Part shown: piece after piece, positions 56,329 through 64,000 of the stretch
Layout of the letters: every line of letters begins with the position of its first letter
How positions within the stretch are numbered: the stretch's first letter is position 1
DNA from: Cubamyces lactineus
Lineage: Eukaryota; Basidiomycota; Agaricomycetes; Polyporales; Polyporaceae
Direction: 5' to 3'
DNA: 64,000 nt
Assembly: GCA_022376465.1 (NCBI GenBank)
Contig: JACDTU010000006.1
Location: 868,001 to 932,000, forward strand
Made by a program: the position numbers and the translations under genes
Notes under the pieces: model-generated
What the model was told of the DNA's origin: nothing
The model's input: only the letters and a program-made list of their open reading frames with translations
Database searches by the model: none

Positions 56329-57630
56329 TTAGAGGATCGCAGCCATGACGCGGCTGTAGCGGCGCGCGTGCTGCTGCGTGGTGGTCTCCTCCTCCTCATC
56401 TTCGCAGTCGTACTCGTCGCTGGACGACGCGGCGGCTGCAGCAGAGGTTGTCGCGGAGGCCTTAGAGGAGGTGGCGACAGCAGTCACAGCAGCCTTCACG
56501 GACGTCGAGACGGCGGCCTTCACGGACGCAGCAGCGGCGTGCGAAGTCGTCGAAGAGCTGTGCAAAGAGGTGGACGCCGCATGCGAAGAAGTAGAGGCGT
56601 GCGTGGAAGAGGACGCATGCGAGGAGGAAGATGCATGTGCAGAAGAGGAAGACGCGTGCGAGGAGGTCGAAGCCGCCTTGGAGGCAGCGACGGTCGTCTG
56701 GGTACCGTTGACCGCGAGGATGGTCTTGCCGGCAAGGTTAGAAATCGCGGGGCCGGGGTAGACGTAGGCACCCTTGAGGTCGTACACCTACATACAAGGG
56801 TTAGCTTCGGTCAAAAGTACAAACTTAGAGGAAGAGAGACGTACGTCGACGAGAATACCAGGGTCAGTGTCCTTGTACGCGCCAGGGAACGAGACGGTCT
56901 GGTTAGGCTTGCCAGTCGCGCTGCCGCTGACCTTGAGCTGCGAGCACGACGGGTAGAACTCCGCGCCACCGAGGGTCATCGCGGTGTGCAGCGCGATGAT
57001 CTCGTGCCGGATGAGGTACTCGCCGGGAGCGATATTCGAGGGCAGCTGCACTACAGCGGGCTTGCCCTGCATGAGCGCCGCCTGCGCCCACGTGCCGTCC
57101 TTCTGAAGACCGGCCTCCGCGATCTTGAACCACTGCGCCTTCGAGGAGTCAAAGTTCGCGCAACCGGCGCTGCCGCACGAGGCCATGTACGTCATCAGGG
57201 GACCGACGTTGTGGGGCCACTGTGAAGTATACGGTCAGCCTCCCCAGTCGAGTGGATGGTAGTCAGAGAGTATGGACTTACGTTACCGCCCTGACCGTTG
57301 ACCCACTGGAAGCTGACCGTGCTCCCGGGCTTGGCGTCAGCCACAAGGGGAGCCTTCTGTGCGTTCTGGCCGCACGAGAGGAACTTGTTGGTCGCGCCCT
57401 TGACAGGGTTGACATCGCTAATCATGCGAATGGGCGATTGGACTGCAGGCCATGTATGAGCAAACGGACGCAAGGACGTCGCCGTGCGGAGGAAACTCAC
57501 CTTTGTTGTTGTTGGGCGTGTTACCCTTGTAGGCCTTGCCATCGACGGTCAGAGTGCCTACATAGCCGTGGGCCGAGACGAAGGGGACGGCAACGAGGAG
57601 CGAGAGAGCGAAAGCGGCGGCGGTCTTCAT
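56329..57630 (-). CDS. AA9 lytic polysaccharide monooxygenase with His/Ser-rich tail
   Basis: ATG 57628-57630 encodes signal peptide MKTAAAFALSLLVAVPFVSA, followed by mature His1 (HGYVGTLTVDGKAYKG). The second copper His is in WPHNVGPLMTYM and the axial Tyr in GAEFYPSC. The canonical RHEIIALH is kept, including the second-sphere His; the usual second-sphere Gln is Glu (GAEFY), as in the neighbour. The PGP motif (AYVYPGP) ends the catalytic domain. The tail of about 120 residues (56335-56700) is Ser/Ala/Thr-rich with regularly placed His (repeats like SSHASSSTHAS). It ends with an acidic patch (DEYDCEDEEEE) and a short basic end. The stop is 56329-56331. Four introns. There is no CBM1. It is convergent with the other AA9 gene. 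Confidence 0.9.
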
Positions 57631-58228
57631 ATTAGCAAGATACAATGATAGCAACAGGAATGTATAGGATAGCGAGGGCCAGGAACTGTGCCAGCAGATG
57701 AAGAGAGTGACGGGTGGGGCGGCAAGACTCTACTTGGGCGGCAACGACGGAAGTGAGGCTGACAAGCCTAACGAAGGAGGGGAGGTGGGGGAGAAAGCGT
57801 CGACAAGCAGCAGCTGGAGAACCTCTGCTCGCATCCTTCCCTAGGCTTTATACCCGCTGGCCATGCGGGTGGCGCAGGCCATGGTAAACTTTCCGCAAAG
57901 TTTTGCTACGCCGCCTTGACGATTCGAGGGTGGCAACTGGTACAAACAAGCGTGGGCGCGCCGTCGGGAACAAACCCGCGGTGCCTCGAGTGCCTCGCGT
58001 CTGACGGGGTTCTCTCCACTGCGAGCGGTGCCGCTTCAGTACCGGCTAAAGTCTCCGCCATCTCCCAAAAAGGACTCACAAAATGAAAAACTTCCGCCAG
58101 GGCGACCCTGGAACTCCTGAGCGCCCGCCCTCCAAGCCCCGACGCCCCGCATTTGGCAATGCGTCGGTGGCGCACACATTAGCCGCCCGGGCCGATTGGG
58201 CGCCTCTCATTAGTAGACGCCCTTGCGC
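57631..58228. promoter_or_regulatory. promoter region of AA9 gene 2
   Basis: A TATAAA on the minus strand (57847-57852) lies about 220 bp upstream of the start codon. Two GTGGGG hexamers (near 57715 and 57785), closer to the gene, fit the SYGGRG consensus of the carbon-catabolite repressor Cre1/CreA. Both calls rest on short motifs only. Confidence 0.35.
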
Positions 58229-58792
58229 GACAAATTTGGGCAGACAGCGCATCCCCCGACGCATGTTCGGTGTGGAGCGCGCCACCGGGGTGAACGACTG
58301 CGATGTCCCTCAGAGTCATCGCACACACTGGATGACTTCCCGTAAGGATTTAGAGACGTCTCTATTTCTCTAGATCATGGCTAAATTCTAAAGCGGGGAG
58401 CAAAATATGTCGGAGCTTCGACTTGGCTCCACTTGCAAACGCCCATCGGCTGCACCACTCCTGCCGCTTAGTCAGCACATTCGGTGCTCACGTATATAGC
58501 AATTTGCTGATGGGAAGCCATGCAAAAGGGTCGGATGTACGGTTTCTGCCCCGATTACCTGCCATTTGTGTCGATCTAGAGACGAACTTCAATCTGGAAG
58601 GGGGGGTCGACCCCCCCTTCTAGATCGCAAGGTTTAGAGACGAGCGTCTCTCTAGACGGACTTTGAATCTACCTTCGGATCTCAAACGAGCTCCCAAATC
58701 CGGCTTGAGCGAGTGATCTAGAGAAATAGAGACGTCTCTAAATCCTTACGGGAAGTCATCCACTGCAGAGTCTTCAGCCGCCCAAATTTGTC
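58229..58792. repeat. fold-back inverted repeat (possible MITE)
   Basis: Two perfect 49-bp arms (58329-58377 and 58714-58762) face each other across 336 bp. Each arm contains the self-complementary 12-mer AGAGACGTCTCT. Outside them, a further 13-bp match in inverted orientation (GACAAATTTGGGC, 58229-58241, versus its complement at 58780-58792) suggests an older, longer inverted unit with one side altered. The core holds more inverted pieces, including a 24-bp perfect palindrome at 58597-58620. No open frame with a domain is present, and no target-site duplication was identified. A fold-back element or MITE is the likely type. Confidence 0.75.
58597..58620. repeat. 24-bp perfect palindrome of G7/C7 runs
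   Basis: The sequence is GAA, seven G, TCGA, seven C, TTC in total, a perfect palindrome. The flanks add TCT / AGA after one mismatch. It lies within the core of the fold-back repeat. Confidence 0.9.
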
Positions 58793-59951
58793 GGCCAAAC
58801 GGACCGGAAAGGCAGCCCCGCCATGTGGCCAGCAAGATCGTCGTCCGTCGGTCGTCCAACGGTATCCAAGCCTCGAGCTGCAATTCGTTTGTCGCATAAA
58901 AGCCTCGTCGCTGCTCCGCCCACGATCGATCTGCAGTTTTTTGAAGCCTCGGAGTTCAAGGTCTCGACGCCACAAAGGCGATGTCCTCGAGGAAAACCTA
59001 GTGCCAGCCAATAGACGGCCATACCAGTCAGCTCACAGTAGGAGCAATTTTGAGATGGGGGCAAAGCCAAACACCCACTGACATGTGTAGCTGCGGACAC
59101 TGATCAATAAATGCTTGCGTGTACTCATGAGATCAGACCCGCCCGTGGTGAAGGCCACGAGGTTCGGTGTCTTCAGCGTCACGGGCTTGAATGCAAATTT
59201 TCAAAACTTGCAGCATGATCAGTGCCCCCAAGTCTCGATGGAAGAGCACAACGTTGTCGCCTCAGTCGTTGAGGAGCCAGTCGTCTCGCTCGTCCTGTCT
59301 GATGAATGGAGTTCCGTTCTGGAGGCCAGCATTAGCTAGAGGGATGCAAGACAGCTGATCTAGCACTACGTATCCTGGGTTTCTTCCAATATCTGAAGTC
59401 GACGAAGGTACCGGTGAAATGAATACTTCAGCCCACTACGTACCTATTTCATCAGGTCAGGCTGTAGTACCGTGCAATACAATAGTATACGGTCATCAGA
59501 GAGCTTGCACGTGACGTCGACGCGAGTCCACAACCATCGTGGCGAGAGCCGTGTTTGGCAAAGGCGGGTGAAGAATGATGTGACGGGGCGCGCCCGGCCG
59601 CGAGTGTTTGGGGTCCCAGGCTACAACCACCTACTGCTTAGACCGGTAGATCCAAGGATCCGCATCTGCTGGCAAGTGAACACATTCGACGGAGTGGTAC
59701 AATGACCACTCGACAGCGATTCCAATGGTATCTAGACGTAAATTACACATTCCTGTACGATAGCAAGCACCAAGAAAATACAAGATCTAGAGCCATAGAA
59801 GGAACTCGCACCGTCCTGCGCCGTGCATCCATAATCTGATCCTACATGCCGTGTCGTAGCAGAGTCGCGCAGCTCTCCATCATCAATCCAAGCTACCACC
59901 ACACAATCCACTGTCAGCAAGATGCACGCACCCGCGCGACGAAGTGCGCAC
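58793..59951. other. intergenic, nothing recognised
   Basis: About 1.2 kb between the fold-back repeat and the 3' end of the ZIP gene. Only overlapping open frames without domains. Confidence 0.45.
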
Positions 59952-62122
59952 TCACAATCCAATCGCCGCCATAGCCGCCACGCCCGCGAACAAGCTGAGC
60001 AGCGCGAGCACCTGCCTGCGCACGCTGCTCCGCCACAGGTGCGCGTCCATCACAAAGTCGCCCGCGAGCATCTCCACGCACGCCGCGTAGATGAGCATCC
60101 CCGCCGAGACCGCAGACATCACGCCCTGCACGAGCATTAGCCGCGCTATCGGTATGGGCGGTTAGTACTTGGTTGGTGGCGGGCAGGGTGGAGGGAGGGG
60201 TGACTTACGTCCGGTGGACTTGGCCCCGCTTAGCGTGGCTATGCCGAGACCGATGCCTAGCGGGGTGGTCATCGCGAAAGCCATGGCGAGGAGAGGCTTA
60301 AGAATATGACCGGGGAGATTCTTGAAGCCGTCTATGATCCGTCTAGCGTCAGTACAACAAGACACAAGAGCCATTCGAGGTAAGTTACGTGCCCTCGGAA
60401 CGCTTGGATGGAAGCCCAGCTATCCGGATCCCTAGCGAGAGGCCTTCGAACAATTGGTGGAATACGATCGCGATGACGAGCGACGCTGTCGGCCAGGTGA
60501 TGAATACCGCATACAACCAAGTTGAAGTAGGCCCTGGACTCACTGAACTCGGAACCGCTCGTGATCGACAGCGTCAAGCCAATCACCAGCGAATGAATCA
60601 TGATGCCCATTTGCAGCACCTACCGCACCGCCGTCAGCGAGTATACCACACAAGCAGACAGAACGACTGACCAGAATCCCGATAACCTGCCTCCTCCGCC
60701 CAATCTTGAGCTGCTCCTCCCCGACATCGCCCCCACACTCCTCATCACTGCTGCTTACATCATGCGATGTCGTCGCATCGTTCAATCGCCCGTCCATGTC
60801 GTCTATCCACCGCTCCATGTCCGTATGCGTATGCCCATGCCCATGCGAATGCGAATGCCGCCTCCCGCCTCGTTCGTGTTCATAATGGTGATCGTGAGCA
60901 TGTCCATCCTGTACCCTATCTTGGCTTGCCTCAGAGCTCCTCAAAGAGTTTCGCGGCTGTGTCTGTCGCGACGACGGCTGACTCTGAGCGGAGGGCAGCA
61001 CCACTGATCCCGATAAAGATGAAGCGTTCCTGTTCGTCCATGGGATCCCGAACCACGACCATCGCGAGACGCGCGCGTGGTGCTTCGCATGCGAGTCGCG
61101 CGACTCGTGTCGATGGTGCCCCCCTGAAAAGAACGTATCGCCTGCAGAGTCTGAGATGCGCGCTTCGCGGGCGTCAGGTCGAGCGGGAGGGCGACCAGTA
61201 GTGCCATACACGAGTGGAGGGGGAAGTGTTGAAGCGTTCAGCGGAGTCGTCTCTTGGCTAGACACGACGTCGTCTGCAAGTTCTGGGGGAGCGAGGGGAA
61301 GAGGGGCGGCAGAGGGGTGACCTGCTTCGTCAAATTCGCTGACTTGGTGGCCACCGTCCTTCAAGCTGCTTCTATGCTTATGTCGACGGGGCAGCGAATC
61401 GCCAACCATGGACTTCGTGCCATGGGGGCTCTGTACGATGATGGAGGGTCGTGCTGACGGTGGGAGTGCGCCGTCTTCGTCAAGATCTAACTGGATAGAG
61501 GGTGCGGAAGAAGACGAAGGGGAAACCGTTGGGCTTGAAGGCGCCGAGGAGTAGGAGTGAAGACGGTCCACGAAAGCGGTGGAGGTGTCTATGGGAAGGT
61601 CCGTCAGGGAATGTGTCTACTCATGGGGTGTCTTCACGTACATTCTACTAAGAAGATCGCCAACAGCGACCCTAGCCTAAGAGGCAGATGCGTCAATGGC
61701 TTCCGCGACGCACACGCGACTTAGTCTAGCACTCACACAATCATCCCTGACCATCGGTCTACCTTCCATCTCTCGTTCACGGCGGGATCCTGCAGAGCCT
61801 TGAACGCATCTTGCAGGAGGTGCACGAATGCTGTTGACAAGATTACTCCCGTGCCGAAATGCTTGCCGACGAAGAAGAACACGCTCGGCACGCGAATGGA
61901 GCGATAAGTTTCTGTAATCGTAGGGAACGAGACGGCTACAAGGCTATCGGTTAATCCGATCCTTGAGAAGAGGACCCTGAGGGACTTACCAACAAGAGAC
62001 ACGACAAAGATCACTGCCATGATAAGGAGTCGTGCCGCGCGGTCTGTGTCCTCGACTGCAGCCATCCCAACCCCACTCGCGGCAGGGAGTTTGCCCAGCA
62101 TCTTCAAGTCGTCGAGTATCAT
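59952..62122 (-). CDS. ZIP-family metal (zinc/iron) transporter with long His-rich loop
   Basis: ZIP proteins carry Zn2+ or related ions into the cytosol. ATG 62120-62122 gives MILDDLKMLGKLPAASGVGM, then TM1 (LLIMAVIFVVSLVGKSL). TM2-3 follow with SVFFFVGKHFGTGVILSTAF and HLLQDAF. A very long central loop of roughly 290 residues is Ser/Pro-rich and carries several His clusters, notably HSHSHGHGHTHTD (near 60.83 kb). TM4 (QMGIMIHSLVIGLTLSITSG) and TM5 (VIAIVFHQLFEGLSLGIRIA) hold the expected His-containing metal-binding motifs. TM6-8 end SLFAGVAAMAAIGL, with TGA at 59952-59954. Length is near 550 residues, longer than many fungal ZRT proteins because of the loop. The upstream ATG at 62206 would add 28 residues but is less likely. 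Confidence 0.9.
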
Positions 62123-62843
62123 GCTCCAGGAGACAGAAACTTGTCCCTTAGGAGAGAGAGTACGGGAAAGCAGATGGGAGAGGCGAGGGGTATATAAGGC
62201 TAACACGTTGCGAAGCTGAGAAGAGGGAACTGGCGTAAAGTAGCAAGACGACTGCTTGACTTTGGCGAGAGCGCGCGCCGTCGGTGACTGTGGCGGGTCT
62301 TACATCACTCCTCCTCGAGGACCGCATCGGTCGTCCATCAGTGATCGGGGTCCCAGCTGCTCCCCGCCAATGGCAGAGCCAGGATCCCAGCACATACGCG
62401 AGGGGACCCCGAAGAGCCATGCTGCATGGTGGTCCTCCTTCCAAGGTCCACTTCAATCTTGCTTCTCGTAACCATGGCTGTTCTCATTTCACTTGTATAC
62501 TCTCAAACATTCTTGTGACATCTTTGACCACGCATGGTTGTTGTATGGTCTACACTGCATGCGGGTCATCATTGACAAGAAGAATGTCGCTCGCTACCTC
62601 AAGTAAGCCTTGGTATACGTGCGTTTTCCAGACTTCTACTTTTTTGCGAAATACGCGGGGTCAGGTTAGCGGCATAAGCTATGCAATTTTGAATGTGACT
62701 ATAAGGCCGTGTAGCAACCGCCGTAAAACAAGGGATACGGTTCCATTCAATGACTCTACAATGCTAGTCGAGCACTCTGCCAAGGCTCCCGAGATCCAGC
62801 CACGGTCAGACCGCACATTGACCGCGCGTCGATTCTTCTCTTG
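62123..62843. other. intergenic, ZIP promoter and permease 3' flank
   Basis: No gene is seen. A plus-strand open frame of 188 codons (62284-62850) has no recognisable domain and runs into the permease 3' end, so I treat it as chance. Confidence 0.45.
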
Positions 62844-64000
62844 CTACTGAAGAGACTTCCTTGTATACTGCGCGATACGAGCCATCAGATGCTCGTCCAT
62901 CGACGATGAAAAGCCCAGACATACCACCATAACAACTGTACCATCTGACAGTGTCTCCTTTCGAAGTACGTATTCGTACCCGAACCACCGTGGGACAATG
63001 TGCCATATTACCCAGTACAGGACACCTCCTGCAACAACGCCAATGCTCACCAGGCAATATCTATGTGAAATAGGTCACTCCTTCCGATGAACGCCGTTTT
63101 TGCTGATACGGGCGACTCACAGGTAGTAAGGGAGAGGTGGAGTATCGCCTACTCCGTTTTCTGGACGAAGGAATGGCGTAACAAGCACTGACGATAAATA
63201 GGTTTAGTGATGGAATCGCTCGCATCACCGCCAGACTGATACCTACAGAACACCGTGGCTGCGAGGAAGAATACCGCGGAAGGCCACCACACTGCGGGGT
63301 CTCGTCAGCAATACTATCTACCTGACTATTCAAGGCGTCCACAAACCTTTGATAGGACGAGGAAGGTGCGGCCTCCGCCATCTCAACCATAGTAGTCCCT
63401 ATATTGGTGTTCGGGTATGTTCATCATCATCCAGCGCGTGGTGAGTATATCAGACATACGATGACGACCAGAAAGTTGACGATCTCCTCAGGGTACGTCT
63501 CCACGTCGAGGATGAACGGGTACGCCACGGCCAGCGGCGGCGCGATGATCACGATTGCCTGTCAACTGCTCAGCATATACGCGCTTGCACTGATTCAGTG
63601 GGGGGAAAGGCTGACCGAGATCAACATGTGCATGACCAGAGCTGGGAAGGGCGACTTGCGGGTCGGCCAGTTCGATGCCCAGAAGCGATTGCCAAATGGT
63701 AGTGGTATACCCTCCTTTGCCAGCTCTGTCTGGGTGAGCACGGTAAACCAAAGGTATAGTGTGTATGTCAAGTTACCTTGAATGACCCGGGAAGCAGAGA
63801 ATGTCTGACGTGCAGAAGGTAAGCATCGTGGCACGATGGAGTAATTTGACCCTTGGGACTCATACCACTGTTACAACGTTCTGCACCCATACAGGAGCGT
63901 TGTCATTCGTCAGCCGATAACCTAGTGAGAGCGTTCCTGAGAAGACTCACCCTGTGTAGAGTTGTCGAGACGAATTTAGCGGCTTGGCTCTTAGCTTCCT
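62844..64000 (-). CDS. MUP1-like amino-acid (methionine) permease, 5' part outside the window
   Basis: Exons on the minus strand encode the C-terminal half of an APC-superfamily permease at the plasma membrane. Visible blocks are TNDNAPVWVQNVVTV (63.9 kb), ELAKEGIPLPFGNRFWASNW with PTRKSPFPALVMHMLISVSL, AIVIIAPPLAVAYPFILDVE with TYPEEIVNFLVVI, then SAVFFLAATVFL and IGVVAGGVLYWVIWHIVPRW. The cytoplasmic end LRKETLSDGTVVM continues after a last intron as VYTRKSLQ, with TAG at 62844-62846. These match the basidiomycete high-affinity methionine permease (MUP1) family; the exact substrate is inferred. The gene continues beyond the right edge. Confidence 0.78.

Noticed and set aside
58083..58373. 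Open frames ending in the same peptide (MTSRKDLETSLFL) on both strands at 58.3 and 58.7 kb
   Set aside because: The shared peptide is just the two inverted 49-bp arms translated; there is no sign of a gene.
62445..62456. CCTTCCAAGG, resembling a zinc-responsive (ZRE) site upstream of the ZIP gene
   Set aside because: The yeast Zap1 consensus ACCTTNAAGGT has a one-base spacer; this sequence has two and lacks one flank, so it is not a match.
1..64000. CRISPR arrays, bacterial operons, ribosome binding sites, phage genes
   Set aside because: None was seen; the intron-rich eukaryotic genes make these categories inapplicable.

Overview
The window looks like nuclear DNA of a wood-inhabiting Agaricomycete (Basidiomycota, polypore-like). 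The evidence is intron-dense genes with mostly 50-70 nt GT-AG introns, a GC-rich coding style, two AA9 lytic polysaccharide monooxygenases, paired GH5 glycosidases, and a transposase-like family that is multicopy in Agaricomycetes. The organism call is an inference from gene content. All gene products were recognised by eye from translated exons, and splice sites are hand-assigned unless stated otherwise.

Layout. 0.5-3.0 kb: a tandem pair of isoprenylcysteine methyltransferase (ICMT) genes. 3.96-8.4 kb: valyl-tRNA synthetase (minus) with two in-frame start codons that would give mitochondrial and cytosolic forms. 8.8-10.2 kb: an ASX-homology (DEUBAD-type) nuclear protein (minus). 11.2-18.9 kb: a probable mobile element of three same-strand genes, namely a large C2H2-finger transposase-like gene, a companion gene and a small coiled-coil gene. 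19.6-20.3 kb: a small secreted protein. 20.4-23 kb: mostly empty DNA with possible gene remains. 23-24.3 kb: SMC5/6 subunit NSE4. 25-28.4 kb: a CNNM/Mam3-type DUF21-CBS membrane protein. 29.9-31.6 kb: an MFS transporter. 31.7-33.7 kb: Xaa-Pro dipeptidase, divergent from exosome subunit RRP42 (34-35.1 kb). 35.25-39.2 kb: two divergent GH5 paralogues sharing a 485-bp promoter. 39.65-40.6 kb: an unrecognised gene with a 16-base homopolymer at its first splice site. 43-45.8 kb: a long disordered protein with repeated ESDxGYxSE motifs.

46.6-48.9 kb: a UCH37/BAP1-type deubiquitinase whose catalytic-triad Asp position is Asn. 49.9-50.7 kb: a cysteine-rich protein. 50.93-51.0 kb: tRNA-Gly(UCC) with a 9-nt intron. 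51.3-52.1 kb: NC2-alpha (DRAP1/Bur6). 52.4-53.5 kb: GINS subunit SLD5. 53.9-57.6 kb: two convergent AA9 genes, one with a replaced second-sphere histidine. 58.2-58.8 kb: a fold-back inverted repeat with perfect 49-bp arms. 60-62.1 kb: a ZIP metal transporter. 62.8 kb to the right edge: a MUP1-like amino-acid permease, cut at its 5' side.

Functional threads. The ASX-type protein and the UCH-type deubiquitinase are the kind of partners that form activator-enzyme pairs (ASXL-BAP1 or RPN13/INO80G-UCH37); both lie here about 36 kb apart. The AA9 pair and the small secreted protein are candidate extracellular genes, whereas the GH5 pair has no visible signal peptide. The rest is core informational machinery (ValRS, RRP42, NSE4, SLD5, NC2-alpha) interspersed with transporters. 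No new multi-gene system is clear-cut. The best leads are the deubiquitinase substitution, the dual-start ValRS, the AA9 second-sphere variant, the three-gene mobile cassette and the fold-back repeat.
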